A DNA stretch of 64,000 nt from Flavobacterium sp. (GCF_004211145.1 NZ_SEBS01000016.1:21358-85357), one strand, 5' to 3'; numbered from the stretch's first letter, positions 30,686 through 40,682 are shown. The notes: generated by a model from the letters alone, not told the origin. Made by a program: numbers and translations.

Positions 30686-32233
30686 GTGAATAAAGAATTA
30701 ATCATCAGATCGAGTTCTGAAGCCGTAGATTTTGCCTTATTAAAAGATGGAAAACTAATTGAATTACACAGGGAAGAAGAAAAAAGCGACTTCCAGGTCG
30801 GCGATATTTTCATAGCGAAGATCCGCAAGCCCGTCGCAGGACTAAATGCAGCGTTCGTGAACGTTGGCGGTGATAAAGATGCATTTTTACACTATCACGA
30901 TTTAGGCCCGAACTTGTCTTCCCAATTGAAATTCTTAAAGCTTGTAAGCGCAGGTAAATTAAAAGATTCTTCACTTAAAAACTTTCAGTTTGAAAAAGAG
31001 ATCGACAAGAACGGTGTCATAACCGACATTTTAGGATCGAACCAATCCTTACTAGTTCAAGTCGTCAAGGAGCCGATTTCAACCAAAGGCCCGCGTATCA
31101 GTTCAGAACTGTCGCTCGCCGGACGTTTTATCGTATTGGTCCCGTTCTCTGACAGGGTTTCCATCTCGCAAAAGATAGAATCCAAAGAAGAGAAAGACCG
31201 ATTGAAACGACTCGTACAATCCATCAGACCGAAAGGATTCGGCATAATCGTCCGCACCGTTGCCGAAGGGCAAAAAGTAGCCGAGCTGGACAAAGACTTG
31301 CAAAACCTGCTTACGCGGTGGGCTGCAATGTGTAAAAAATTACCGACTGCGCATCATCCGTCCAAAGTATTGGGAGAAGTCAACAGGGCATCTTCGATAT
31401 TGCGCGACGTATTCAACGATACCTTCACGGGAATCAATGTAGATGACGAGGAGTTGTTTTACCAGATCAAAGAGTATCTTTCAGAGATAGCTCCAACAAA
31501 ACAGAATATAGTACGCTTCTATCAATCAAAGGATACCCCGATCTTTGAACGCTACCACATCGAACGTCAAATAAAGACCTCGTTTGGAAAAACCGTTTCA
31601 ATGAGCCGTGGCGCCTATCTTATCATTGAACACACTGAGGCGTTACACGTCATCGACGTAAATTCGGGCAATCGCTCAAACAAAGCTTCCAACCAGGAAG
31701 ACACGGCACTCGAGGTCAACATGATCGCGGCTGCCGAGATCGCACGCCAGTTGCGACTCCGCGATATGGGCGGGATCATCGTCATCGATTTTATCGACAT
31801 GACCAATCCTGACAATCGCAAAGTGCTTTTCGACCATCTCCGCAAGGAAATGGAAGACGACAAGGCCAAACACAAAATCTTGCCACCTAGCAAGTTCGGA
31901 CTCGTTCAGATAACCCGACAAAGAGTTAGGCCGGAAGTAAAAATCAAAACAAACGAAGAAGATCCGAACAACGTCAACGCTGAAATTCAGGCACCAATCC
32001 TGATCGTCGACCGCATCGCTTCTGATTTGGAACGCATCTTAAAAACCCACAAGAAGGTCGTGCTTGCCACGCATCCGTTTGTGGCTGCTTACCTCAGTAA
32101 AGGTTTTCCATCAGTGCGATCCAAGTGGTTCTTGGAGCACAAAAAATGGGTGAAGATCATACCACGTGACGCTTACACGTTCCTCGAATATCACTTTTAC
32201 AACGCCGGTGGCGAAGAAGTGATTGCCGATTAA
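30686..32233 (+). CDS. rng: Ribonuclease E/G family protein (RNase G)
   Basis: The protein has 515 residues with a GTG start (GTGAATAAAGAA, MNKELIIRSSSE). It is an endoribonuclease for rRNA maturation and mRNA decay. An S1-like domain (FQVGDIFIAKIRKPVAGLNAAFVNVGGDKDAFLHYHDL) is followed by the catalytic region: RGAYLIIEHTEALHVIDVNSGN contains the magnesium-binding aspartate, and GGIIVIDFIDM contains the second. It matches RNase G rather than E in length: there is no long C-terminal scaffold. The heptamer repeats stand where its leader would be. Confidence 0.93.
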   Translation: MNKELIIRSSSEAVDFALLKDGKLIELHREEEKSDFQVGDIFIAKIRKPVAGLNAAFVNVGGDKDAFLHYHDLGPNLSSQLKFLKLVSAGKLKDSSLKNFQFEKEIDKNGVITDILGSNQSLLVQVVKEPISTKGPRISSELSLAGRFIVLVPFSDRVSISQKIESKEEKDRLKRLVQSIRPKGFGIIVRTVAEGQKVAELDKDLQNLLTRWAAMCKKLPTAHHPSKVLGEVNRASSILRDVFNDTFTGINVDDEELFYQIKEYLSEIAPTKQNIVRFYQSKDTPIFERYHIERQIKTSFGKTVSMSRGAYLIIEHTEALHVIDVNSGNRSNKASNQEDTALEVNMIAAAEIARQLRLRDMGGIIVIDFIDMTNPDNRKVLFDHLRKEMEDDKAKHKILPPSKFGLVQITRQRVRPEVKIKTNEEDPNNVNAEIQAPILIVDRIASDLERILKTHKKVVLATHPFVAAYLSKGFPSVRSKWFLEHKKWVKIIPRDAYTFLEYHFYNAGGEEVIAD

Positions 32234-32237
32234 AATT

Positions 32238-32269
32238 AAACCGCCTTTCGCAAGATCGGCGGTTTTTTT
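32238..32269 (+). terminator. Terminator of rng
   Basis: AAACCGCC and GGCGGTTT pair across a TTTCGCAAGATC-type loop, followed by T5, directly after the stop codon. Confidence 0.8.
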
Positions 32270-32276
32270 ATTTTTA

Positions 32277-32309
32277 GTGCCTGAGTGCTCGGTGCCTGAG
32301 TGCCTGAGT
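32277..32309. repeat. GTGCCTGA octamer tandem repeat, locus 2
   Basis: The order of pure and degenerate units (GTGCCTGA, GTGCTCG, GTGCCTGA, GTGCCTGA) is nearly the same as at 18650-18683, which suggests the whole word cluster was copied. It lies directly after the rng terminator. Confidence 0.75.
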
Positions 32310-32401
32310 TGAGCGTTATGAAAAAACGGATTTTCCTGTTTTATCCACAAAAAGCCTGAAGCTTACTGTTTACTGCTTAAAGCAATCTCAGGAGCTTGTT
32401 C

Positions 32402-32464
32402 CGGCTATCCGCTATATCTTTTGCGCGCTAAAGAAGCGCTCAAAAGGATGCCGCTGCTATCCGG
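32402..32464 (+). repeat. Structured intergenic repeat element, copy 2
   Basis: GGCTATCCGCTATATCTTTT and AAAAGGATGCCGCTGCTATC match copy 1, but the hairpin between them is different (GCGCGCTAAAGAAGCGCTC), still with paired arms. It lies in the gap between rng and the T9SS cargo gene. The remainder of 32310-32636 (CTTACTGTTTACTGCTTAAAG and unique sequence) shows no gene. Confidence 0.7.
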
Positions 32465-32636
32465 GCTAGAGTTCGCGTTACTTGATGACGAACGTTCTCC
32501 GGTCTCGAGTATGCGAGTCTCTCGTCATACAAAACGACTAAAGTCAATTTCGTAAACTGCAACTCGATATGTCGCACGCAAAATTACGATACGCAGGTTT
32601 TGACCGAATTCGGAATCACGCCAAGTATGAGATACA

Positions 32637-35012
32637 TTATCTGACCATCAATTTCCGAACGACCGAAGCATTTCCTGAAACCATTCTCACGAAATACAAC
32701 CCCGAATTCAACTGGGAAACATCGACCGAAGCCTCGTTCCCGTCGAGCGTCAATTGATCGGACATGACCTTCGCTCCTCTCGCATCGATAATTTCAATAC
32801 TCATTTCCGAAACGTTCAACGCACGAACTTTAAACACATCTTGCGTCGGATTCGGATATATCGAAATTCCTCCAAAAGCAGTGTCATCGGCCGACAGCAT
32901 CTGAACCGTCGTCACAACGCCATTCGTTTCCACGACAGGATTGAAATCAAAGAAAATTCCCGCTTGGTTCGTCACCGAATCCCCAACCTGTATGCCCGAG
33001 ATCGGCTTGACCTTATACGAAACGTAACCATGGCTGGCATCTTCATCATTCTGTTCCGCCGTCAAAAAAATCGAATCAAAATAAAATACGACCGCATTCC
33101 CGTCGCGCTCGGCACGATAAAAGTGGCTTGACGAAACCGGTCGGAACGTCGACCAATCAAGGTTCGCATCGAGCATGTTTTCGATTCTCACATTTTGGGC
33201 CGATGCCGTTCCGAGATTCTGGAAACGTATGGTGTAATGCAAATAATCGTCAGCCTGCGCGGGCGTGATCGTTGCGCCTTCGTGAACCGTGATATCGTTC
33301 GGATCGTAGGAGTTCGTTACCGTTTGTTCAAGGGAAATCGTGTTGTTTCCCGCATTCGAGTCGGCTGGAGAAATTACCGAACTCGCGGTCAACGTCAGCA
33401 CGTCGCCCGAATTCGCAATCGGAGGCATAGCGACTTGAAAATAAACTTCAAATTCCCCTGTCGCAAGCGCTGGAATCGTAGGCACGCTAAAGGTTACCGT
33501 ATTTGCGGTTTGCGCGACCGGAACGTACGTGCCGTCAGTAAACGTAAGCTTGCTGTTATCAAATGTTACGGTTACCGTCGCTGTCGAGTTCTGCAAGGAC
33601 ATATTGAGCAATCCGATGCGGTACGTTGCATTAAATCCGGGAATCGGCTGGCTCGTCGGAATGATGTAGATCGACGTATCTGGAGAAATCACTCCTGTCG
33701 CACAAAACGACGCGTCATATTGTTCGTTTGTCCCGACATCGAAGGTTTGGGTCGGTTCGGCAACAGAAATACCCGCAGGAAGCGAAGTCGGATCAACCGC
33801 GATCACGTTCGTGCCTGACTGGACGTTCGGGATTTCGAGATAACTGTTAGTAGTTGTGTAGATGGTCGTTTGCTGACCTCCGAACGTATGTGTTAACGCG
33901 ATACCAGGAATGTACACATCATTTCCTTGTCCGCAGCCGTCGTTTCCGGTATCGAGCACAACGGAGCCATAAATATAATTGTCGGTACAAACATTTGAAA
34001 TGAGCTGCAACGGCACGATATCAAAACAATCCCCGATTTGAACGCGTATGAATAGCATAGAAGTCGGACTGACAAACGCCGAAACGTTCAAAATAGAATT
34101 TACGTCGGCTTGCGCGTCGGCCATGGTCGAGTAGAACGTAATCAACGCTCCGGGAGCCGAACTTACCTCGGGCATAACCGTCGTCAAATCAAATATCCCC
34201 ATGCCGTCGGCGCTGCACGATTCAATCGGATTCGGGTTATTGGCTTGGATCTCACCGATTGTTACGGTAAAACTGTTTTCAAACGTGCAGGATCCATTCT
34301 GGGCAAAAACATAAAGCGTCATGCTTTGCGTGATGGTTTGTCCTGCGGCCAAAATCGTTCCCGTTCCACCCGGACCTGTAAAATAATTTGCCGGCGCCGG
34401 GAGTGCGGGCAATACAAACTCCGTACATGCGAAAACATTTTGAACTTCAACCTGTGGCGATCCCAAAATCGTAACCATGAACGAGGTTTGGGACGAACAA
34501 CCCGATTGGTTCGCATACGCGTAAACCATCATGGTTTGTGTAATTAGTGTCCCGATCGTGATCAGGCTTCCCGTTCCATTCGGACCCGTGTAATAATTTC
34601 CGACTGAAAGCGCGGGCAGCGGATAAGCATCGCAGGCCGTGACGTCGGGCAAAGGAGAGATAAACGGACCTTGACCTGTGCTCCAACTCACCGTGAACGA
34701 TGTCGTCGCGTACGTACCGTTCGATGAATTCGTAACGCGCGCAAAAATCACCTGGCTCAATGGGCTCACGTAAAACGATGGATTCGCGATCGGGTTCAAG
34801 TTCGTTTGGGCGTTCGACAGCGATGTGAAATATGTGACCGAAAATTGACTCGGGTTCTGATTCCCTAGAATGACCGCGGTCTGAACGGTCAGATCAAAGA
34901 CCTCGTTCCCGCATTGATGAATGTTCGGAGGCATATTCGCGCCGGCTTGTGCAACGGCGAACGAAACCCATAAGAACGAAACAAGCAATAGTATTTTTCT
35001 TTTCATAATCAT
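32637..35012 (-). CDS. Secreted T9SS cargo protein with repeated DUF11/CARDB-like domains, 791 aa
   Basis: The protein has 791 residues with a signal peptide (MIMKRKILLLVSFLWVSFAVAQ; ATG 35006 is an alternative start). The N-terminal half holds repeated Ig-like segments of the form ITxCxxFxLPxLxxxxYFTGPGGTGT. A carboxypeptidase-like SdrD/B segment (GIALTHTFGGQQTTIYTTTNSYLEIPNVQSG) and a DUF11-like block (SYDPNDITVHEGATITPAQADDYLHYTIRFQNLGTASAQNVRIEN) follow. The C-terminus is a type A T9SS sorting domain (SIYPNPTQDVFKV ... LNSGLYFVRM ... VVRKLMVR). It should be exported through T9SS and anchored or released at the surface. Nine bases separate it from its paralogue. Confidence 0.88.
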   Translation of the reverse strand: MIMKRKILLLVSFLWVSFAVAQAGANMPPNIHQCGNEVFDLTVQTAVILGNQNPSQFSVTYFTSLSNAQTNLNPIANPSFYVSPLSQVIFARVTNSSNGTYATTSFTVSWSTGQGPFISPLPDVTACDAYPLPALSVGNYYTGPNGTGSLITIGTLITQTMMVYAYANQSGCSSQTSFMVTILGSPQVEVQNVFACTEFVLPALPAPANYFTGPGGTGTILAAGQTITQSMTLYVFAQNGSCTFENSFTVTIGEIQANNPNPIESCSADGMGIFDLTTVMPEVSSAPGALITFYSTMADAQADVNSILNVSAFVSPTSMLFIRVQIGDCFDIVPLQLISNVCTDNYIYGSVVLDTGNDGCGQGNDVYIPGIALTHTFGGQQTTIYTTTNSYLEIPNVQSGTNVIAVDPTSLPAGISVAEPTQTFDVGTNEQYDASFCATGVISPDTSIYIIPTSQPIPGFNATYRIGLLNMSLQNSTATVTVTFDNSKLTFTDGTYVPVAQTANTVTFSVPTIPALATGEFEVYFQVAMPPIANSGDVLTLTASSVISPADSNAGNNTISLEQTVTNSYDPNDITVHEGATITPAQADDYLHYTIRFQNLGTASAQNVRIENMLDANLDWSTFRPVSSSHFYRAERDGNAVVFYFDSIFLTAEQNDEDASHGYVSYKVKPISGIQVGDSVTNQAGIFFDFNPVVETNGVVTTVQMLSADDTAFGGISIYPNPTQDVFKVRALNVSEMSIEIIDARGAKVMSDQLTLDGNEASVDVSQLNSGLYFVRMVSGNASVVRKLMVR

Positions 35013-35021
35013 GAATGAATA

Positions 35022-36992
35022 TTAGTTGACGACGAGCTTCCGAACTACCGAAAGCCCGTTCACGTTCATTTTTACGATGTAAATCCCCGACGTCAGCGAC
35101 GAAATATCGACGTTCGTTTCGTGTGAGTGGGCAATTGATTTGCGTTCGAGAACCTTCGATCCGCGCACGTCGAAAATCGAGACATCGAGATTTCCTGAAG
35201 TTTCGCATCGGATAGAAAAACTGCCTTTCGCGGGATTCGGATACAGTTTCAAAGTATTCAAATTGTTTGTCGGAACCGATAACATTTGAACCGTCGTGGT
35301 GATTTCATCGGTCACGATCGGAGCATTGAAGTCGAAGAAAATCGACGCCGAATTTGGGATCACATCGCCGACTTCTATTGATGAAATCGGTTTGATCCTA
35401 TAGGTTATAAAGCCGTGGCTCGCCGGTTCATCGTCCTGTTCCGCAGGCAAATTGATGTTGTTGAACCTGAAATTTATGGTGTTTCCGATGCGTTCGGCGA
35501 AATACGTATGACTCGCCACGATCGGTTCGAAAGTGTTCCAATTGAGGTTGGTGTCGAGTTGGTTTTCGACGCGCACATTGATCGCGTCGGCCGTTCCCGA
35601 ATTCTGGAATCGGATCGTGTAATGCAAATAACCGTCGGCCTGAGCGGGCGAGATCGTCGCGCCTTCCAGACAAGTAATATCGTTCGGATCGTATGAATTC
35701 ACGACCGTTTGGCTGAATGCGACCGAATTATTGGACATATTCTCATCGGCCTGAACCACTTGCACCGAAGCATCGAAGGCAAGCAAATCGCCAGCATTGA
35801 CAGTCGGCGGCGTAGCGACAATGAAATAAACGTAACCGAAAATCGCGGCTTGCGGCGCCAAATTGGCAAACGACATCGTCATTTGGTTTCCACCGGCCGT
35901 AAGCGATGGAACAGTCGTACTCATGAACTGCATTTTCGTATTTTCAAAAATAATCGAAGCATTTCCCGTCAACGGTTGGTTGCCTTCGTTGACGATCTGC
36001 AGCGCATACACAGCTTGGAATCCCGGACGCGCCTGCCCGACTGGGAAAAAGTAAATCGCGGCATCGGTAAGCGCTACGGAGTTCAGGCAGAAATTAGCCG
36101 TTTCGTTACTGACATCGACAATCGGAAACGTATACGAATCCTGTCCCGCGACTGTGATTCCGGGTGAAAGGTCGGCAGCGAAAATACTCGTGGTGTTCGT
36201 ACCCGCCAAAATGTTCGAAAACTCGTAATCGCCGTCGTTGTTCGTATAAGCGACGCGGAAATCGTTACCGTTGAGATTGCTGACCTTTATGCCTGGCATC
36301 CCAATGGTCGATGTCGCGCAATCATCGCCGTTTTGATTGTATCGCACGGTTCCTGAAATCGTATTTCCGGTGCAATTCCCCGCAACTAATTGGATAGGAA
36401 CTACGACACGGCAATCAAATCCCGATATTGTCAGGATCGATGCATAAATGGTTTGGAAATACGGAGCAACCATCGTGTAATTACCCGTGTTTACGATTGC
36501 GTTGACATTGTTGACGTTGATCGCATCGATCTCCGATTCAAAGAAAAAAACGTCGTAATCCTGTTGAGGAGTGACCATTTGCGGAATCAACGAGATAAGA
36601 TTGAACGTCCCGAATTCCGTGGCGCTACAATCGTGCTGCGCTGGCGGAACGTTGTAATCGAACAACACCGCGCTTATCAATTGAAACGAAGTCGTCGCGA
36701 ACATCCCGGTCTGGTTGTCGGCACGCGCCCAAATCGTCGTGAATGTATTTAAAGTCGCAAACGCAGTTGGGTTCGGGATCGCATTTATGCCACTCACGAC
36801 ATCGGCTTGAGTCAGGTAAAAACTAACCGAGATCGACGGCTGCCCATTCAAAATCTCGGGAATGGTCGTGGTCAGGTCGAAAACCGGATTGTCGCATTGC
36901 GTGATATCGGCGGGTTGATTGATCACTACCTGGCCGAATGACGAGATGCTGAACGATAAAAAAGCGAAAAGGAAAAGTAGTTGTTGTTTCAT
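35022..36992 (-). CDS. Secreted T9SS cargo protein, paralogue of the next gene, 656 aa
   Basis: The protein has 656 residues from ATG 36992 (MKQQLLFLFAFLSFSISSFGQ). It shares architecture with the 791-aa protein: ITQCDNPVFDLTTTIPEIL at the start, an SdrD/B-like segment (GIKVSNLNGNDFRVAYTNNDGDYEFSNILAGT), the near-identical SYDPNDITCLEGATISPAQADGYLHYTIRFQNSGTA block, and a type A sorting domain (LKLYPNPAKGSFSI ... LTSGIYIVKM ... VVRKLVVN). The two arose by duplication. It starts 43 bases after pbpC on the same strand, so may be cotranscribed. Likely a surface adhesin or structural protein, not established. Confidence 0.88.
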   Translation of the reverse strand: MKQQLLFLFAFLSFSISSFGQVVINQPADITQCDNPVFDLTTTIPEILNGQPSISVSFYLTQADVVSGINAIPNPTAFATLNTFTTIWARADNQTGMFATTSFQLISAVLFDYNVPPAQHDCSATEFGTFNLISLIPQMVTPQQDYDVFFFESEIDAINVNNVNAIVNTGNYTMVAPYFQTIYASILTISGFDCRVVVPIQLVAGNCTGNTISGTVRYNQNGDDCATSTIGMPGIKVSNLNGNDFRVAYTNNDGDYEFSNILAGTNTTSIFAADLSPGITVAGQDSYTFPIVDVSNETANFCLNSVALTDAAIYFFPVGQARPGFQAVYALQIVNEGNQPLTGNASIIFENTKMQFMSTTVPSLTAGGNQMTMSFANLAPQAAIFGYVYFIVATPPTVNAGDLLAFDASVQVVQADENMSNNSVAFSQTVVNSYDPNDITCLEGATISPAQADGYLHYTIRFQNSGTADAINVRVENQLDTNLNWNTFEPIVASHTYFAERIGNTINFRFNNINLPAEQDDEPASHGFITYRIKPISSIEVGDVIPNSASIFFDFNAPIVTDEITTTVQMLSVPTNNLNTLKLYPNPAKGSFSIRCETSGNLDVSIFDVRGSKVLERKSIAHSHETNVDISSLTSGIYIVKMNVNGLSVVRKLVVN

Positions 36993-37035
36993 AAAATTTG
37001 TTTTTACAAATATATGATTTGGAACAACATACAAT

Positions 37036-39411
37036 TTACTCTTTGACGATTTCGACCCTGCGATTTATCTCGTTGCCTTTCTCATCGAGGATCGTGATAT
37101 TGTGGAAACCCGTTTCGGCTACGACGGCCATTTCGTGAAAGGTTTGCGTCTTGCCTTTGAACACGTTGTCGACGTACCAAAACAGCACGGCGTTCGGGTT
37201 TGAGTGCGCGACTTTTACTACTACCGGTTGAATGTTTCCGTTGAAATCTTTAGTCAGGAAAATCTTCGCGCTGTAGCTTTTCGGATAGATGAAATCCATC
37301 TGCGCCTTCTCGTTGTTTGCGCAATCGTCACGCATCGGCGGCAACGGCCTGTAATCGATGTGACGGCTTTTGTAATACCATTCCATGACCGGCGGCAGCA
37401 CGAACCACTTTTTGTTTATGATGTTCGAAACGTCTTCGCAACTGCTGTTCACGCGGAAATTCTGGGCCGCGTCGAGATGCACGAGTTTGTGATACGGACA
37501 TACTTTGGTGTTTTTTCCACGCAGCGGGACGAGTTGTTTCGTCTTTGGGCAATCGTCTTGCGCCAAATAACCGCTTTGCGCACAAACTTCGACTTCCTCA
37601 AGATCGTTAAGCGGTTTGGCGAACCATTTCTTGCGAGGCAACACATTGAAAACGTCGAACAGAACCGGAGCCGCACAATTCACGCCCGTGAGTTCAGGCC
37701 TGCCTTCTCCCGAAGCATTTCCGACCCAAACGCCTACGACGTAATTCGCATTGGTCCCGATCGCCCACGCGTCGCGGTTCCCGAAGCTCGTACCCGTTTT
37801 CCATGCGATTTCAAGCGATGAATCGTAAAACTTCCACGCCTCGTCGCCTTCGGGCCGGTTCACTTCCTTCATCGCGTTGTAGGCGAGCCAGATCGAACCC
37901 GCTCCGAGCAAAGTTTTTTGATAACTTTCCTTTCCGAAATCGGTCTTGAAACCCTCGTAATAATTGAGAGCCGCGAATTCGCCCGACCGATATTTCGCCT
38001 GATTGCCGTTGAAGTAATTTACGGTCGACGACAAATTCGCATACGTTCGGCACAAATCCCACAGATTCGATTCGGCACCGCCCAAAATCAATGACAATCC
38101 GTAGTGATCCGGATGCCTGTTGATGTCGCGCAACTTGAACTTCTGCAACAATTCGTAAAACTTGTTCACGCCGTGATCCTGCAACATCAACACCGACGGA
38201 ATGTTCAGCGACCGAGCCAACGCGCGTTGCGCCGGAACCGCTCCGTCGTAGGTCAAATCGTAATTCTGGGGCACGAAACCCGAAATCTGCACGGGAATAT
38301 CGGGAACCAATGTGTTCGGCAAAATTTCCCCGTCGTCGAGCATCGCGGCGTACAACAACGGCTTGAGAATGCTTCCCGTACTTCTGGGTGCCGGAATGAT
38401 GTCGACGTCCTTATCGTGATCGGCATCGGTCGGCGCATTCCCGACATAACTGATCACGTCGCGGTTCTTGATGTCAATGACCAGAACCGCCATGTTGTTC
38501 ACCTCGTTTTGCTTGAATTGGTTGTGCCAGTTCCTGACGATCTGGTTCACGCGTTCCTGAAGCGCCAGATCGATCGTGGTTCGCACGCGTTTTCCCTTGT
38601 CTTTCGCGGCGATATTCTCGAGCAGATGTTGGGCGGTCTGCGGTAAATCATACGGTTTCTGCGGTAATGGTTCGGTGAGCGACAAATCGTAGGTCATTTT
38701 GTCTATGACGCCATCGCGGTGCAACTTGAGCAATAAAGCGTCTCTTTTCACGCGTAAACGTTGCTGGTTTTTCCCTGGATAAATCAAACTCGGCGCATTC
38801 GGTAAAACCGCCAACGTCGCACTTTCGGCCCAGGAAAGTTGGTTCGCGGGAATCCCGAAATAACGCCACGAAGCCATTTCCAACCCGACGACGTTTCCGC
38901 CAAAAGGCGCATGTGCCGCATACAATTCGAGTATCGTCTCTTTCGAATGACGCAGTTCGAGCCGCGTCGCTAAAATGACTTCGATTCCTTTTTCGAAATA
39001 CGTACGCGATTTGTTCTTGCGCGACAATCGGATGACTTGCTGGGTGATCGTACTTCCGCCGCGCTTAACTTTTCCGGCTTTGCGGTTTTGGACGAATGCC
39101 TTATACATCGAAACGGGATTGAAACCCGGATGTTTGTAAAAATTTTCATCTTCGAAATAGACGATGCACTTTTGGAATTTTTCGGGAACGCTATCGGCTG
39201 CGGGAAAACGCCATTGGCCGTCGTCGGCGATTTTGGCTCCGAGCAGTTCGCCATCATGGCTTTCAATTACGGTTGAGAATGGTTCGTTGAAAAGCGTGCG
39301 CGGCAAACAAAAATAATACGCGATCAAAAGCACGAACGCAATACCCGATTTGATTCGGTTGCGTTTGATCCACGACCAACATTTCGTGAAAAAAGATTTG
39401 ATTCGGTTCAT
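37036..39411 (-). CDS. pbpC: Penicillin-binding protein 1C
   Basis: The bifunctional peptidoglycan synthase has 791 residues and one N-terminal membrane helix (about residues 22-38). The GT51 glycosyltransferase has Glu87 in YFEDENFYKHPG and RGGSTITQQVIRLSRK. The transpeptidase has SxxK at Ser347-Lys350 (RSTGSILKPLLYAAM) and a later KTGTSFGNRDAWAIG. The C-terminal extension (FKGKTQTFHEMAVVAETGFHNITIL) is the domain typical of PBP1C. In many bacteria pbpC is paired with the alpha-2-macroglobulin gene yfhM, which here lies 1.4 kb upstream, with two extra genes between. Its start overlaps the stop codon of the preceding gene by ATGA. Confidence 0.96.
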   Translation of the reverse strand: MNRIKSFFTKCWSWIKRNRIKSGIAFVLLIAYYFCLPRTLFNEPFSTVIESHDGELLGAKIADDGQWRFPAADSVPEKFQKCIVYFEDENFYKHPGFNPVSMYKAFVQNRKAGKVKRGGSTITQQVIRLSRKNKSRTYFEKGIEVILATRLELRHSKETILELYAAHAPFGGNVVGLEMASWRYFGIPANQLSWAESATLAVLPNAPSLIYPGKNQQRLRVKRDALLLKLHRDGVIDKMTYDLSLTEPLPQKPYDLPQTAQHLLENIAAKDKGKRVRTTIDLALQERVNQIVRNWHNQFKQNEVNNMAVLVIDIKNRDVISYVGNAPTDADHDKDVDIIPAPRSTGSILKPLLYAAMLDDGEILPNTLVPDIPVQISGFVPQNYDLTYDGAVPAQRALARSLNIPSVLMLQDHGVNKFYELLQKFKLRDINRHPDHYGLSLILGGAESNLWDLCRTYANLSSTVNYFNGNQAKYRSGEFAALNYYEGFKTDFGKESYQKTLLGAGSIWLAYNAMKEVNRPEGDEAWKFYDSSLEIAWKTGTSFGNRDAWAIGTNANYVVGVWVGNASGEGRPELTGVNCAAPVLFDVFNVLPRKKWFAKPLNDLEEVEVCAQSGYLAQDDCPKTKQLVPLRGKNTKVCPYHKLVHLDAAQNFRVNSSCEDVSNIINKKWFVLPPVMEWYYKSRHIDYRPLPPMRDDCANNEKAQMDFIYPKSYSAKIFLTKDFNGNIQPVVVKVAHSNPNAVLFWYVDNVFKGKTQTFHEMAVVAETGFHNITILDEKGNEINRRVEIVKE

Positions 39412-40208
39412 TGTTCCGTCTGTTTTTTTCCGAAAAATTCATCGACGAGTTTCGCGTGTTTGCGTTCCCGATACGTTTTCTTGAACTTCACGACCAGCGT
39501 GTCTTTATCGTACGTCGGATTCTCCGAAAAGGTAATCCATTGGGCGTTCGTCCGCATGTTGGCCTTTTTGAGTTCGACCGACACTTCGCGCACCGGAATC
39601 AGTTTTTCGTTGCGCCATTCGTAAAGCGTTTGCGTATACGGCATGTACCAACTGCCTTCGTAAATGTAGTGGACTTGCGCGTTCGGCATCGGTTCGAATC
39701 GCCCGAAGAGATAGCCCGAAAAATGTACGCCCTGTCGTTTTTCGGACAGATAAAAAATGTTGTAACCGCAATTGCCGTTCATGTTTGGCGGCGTTCTCGT
39801 TAAGATTTCGCGCCTTCCGTCATTGTCCAAATCCTGGGTTTCGAGAAAGACGAAATCGGGCAGTTTTTCTTTCCCGATGATTTTCCATTCGGGCGCATCG
39901 TACCGAAAAAAAGTGAGCGAACTGTCCTTGAATGACGTGCTGACGGCGTGGAATTCGTCGGACGAAACCAAATGCCCGATTGCGACGAAATTTCCGGTGC
40001 TGTCGTCGTAAAACGGTTCGTACGGATAAACGATCGAATCGGTGGTTATTTTTTGAATTTGGGGTAAGTAGTCGTACAAAATTTTGGGAACGGAATCGCT
40101 TTCGGATTTCCGCACATTGATCGTATTGCGATTTCGTCCGACCGAACACAGCAAAACCAAGCCGATCAGCGCTAAAATACAACTCATTTGTTTTACTCCG
40201 ATGGACAT
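39408..40208 (-). CDS. Hypothetical exported protein
   Basis: The protein has 266 residues. The N-terminus (MSIGVKQMSCILALIGLVLLCSVG) has a hydrophobic helix that could be an export signal or anchor. The middle contains ETQDLDNDGRREILTRTPPNMNGN, an FG-GAP/VCBS-like calcium-loop pattern, then YNIFYLSEKRQGVHFSGYL. I do not recognise a named family. It overlaps pbpC by 4 bases and follows the RAYT-like gene by one base, so it is within the same transcription unit. Confidence 0.7.
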   Translation of the reverse strand: MSIGVKQMSCILALIGLVLLCSVGRNRNTINVRKSESDSVPKILYDYLPQIQKITTDSIVYPYEPFYDDSTGNFVAIGHLVSSDEFHAVSTSFKDSSLTFFRYDAPEWKIIGKEKLPDFVFLETQDLDNDGRREILTRTPPNMNGNCGYNIFYLSEKRQGVHFSGYLFGRFEPMPNAQVHYIYEGSWYMPYTQTLYEWRNEKLIPVREVSVELKKANMRTNAQWITFSENPTYDKDTLVVKFKKTYRERKHAKLVDEFFGKKQTEQ

Positions 40209-40209
40209 C

Positions 40210-40641
40210 TTATTGGTTGTGGTTTACTGAAAAAACTCGGATGCCTTTTGAATTTCCGACAGATTGAAGTTTGCAGATGACGTGATTTATTTCATCGAAT
40301 GCGATATTTTGTCTGAAAAAATGCTCTCTAAACAAACTTCCCGACCGACCGTAGGCTTTGTTGACACCTTTGCAATAAGCGTTGAAAAAGTGGGAAAGCG
40401 GCAGGTGGATTTTCTCACGGTATTTTTCGGCGATCGTTGATTCATCGTTGATTCGGATCACGATTTCGAAACGGTCTTCCTGCAAACAGCAGGCGTGCAA
40501 CGTTCCGATGTGGCGCAAATGTCGGTGCAACAAGTTCACAAAATAATAGTAATTGCGCTCTTCGAAGAAAATCTTTTCGCGGTTGTTGGCGGTGTTTCGG
40601 ATCAGGTAGAAATGATTGGGTTGGAAGGGTTCTTTTTTCAT
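40210..40641 (-). CDS. Degenerate RAYT/IS200-type transposase-like protein
   Basis: The protein has 143 residues and matches the Y1 (IS200/REP-associated tyrosine) transposase layout: NHFYLIRNTANNREKIFFEERNYYYFVNLL at the start, LHACCLQEDRFEIVIRI, then FFNAYCKGVNKAYGRSGSLFREHFFRQNI. Family members have NHFHLL where this has DRFEIV: the two metal-binding histidines (HUH motif) are replaced by Arg57 and Glu59, so nicking activity should be lost. Tyr89 may be the former catalytic tyrosine. It is shorter at the C-terminus than usual. It lies beside a 33-bp palindrome and between the yfhM-like and pbpC genes. It may be decaying or domesticated; an intact frame favours retention. Confidence 0.75.
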   Translation of the reverse strand: MKKEPFQPNHFYLIRNTANNREKIFFEERNYYYFVNLLHRHLRHIGTLHACCLQEDRFEIVIRINDESTIAEKYREKIHLPLSHFFNAYCKGVNKAYGRSGSLFREHFFRQNIAFDEINHVICKLQSVGNSKGIRVFSVNHNQ

Positions 40642-40682
40642 GTTGGATGGCGTTTAAAAATTTTATGGCTTGGACGTTTTGT

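Noticed and set aside
40210..40641. An active IS200/IS605-type insertion sequence
   Set aside because: The HUH histidines are missing, and no left and right end hairpins of the IS200 type or accessory orfB are present around the gene.
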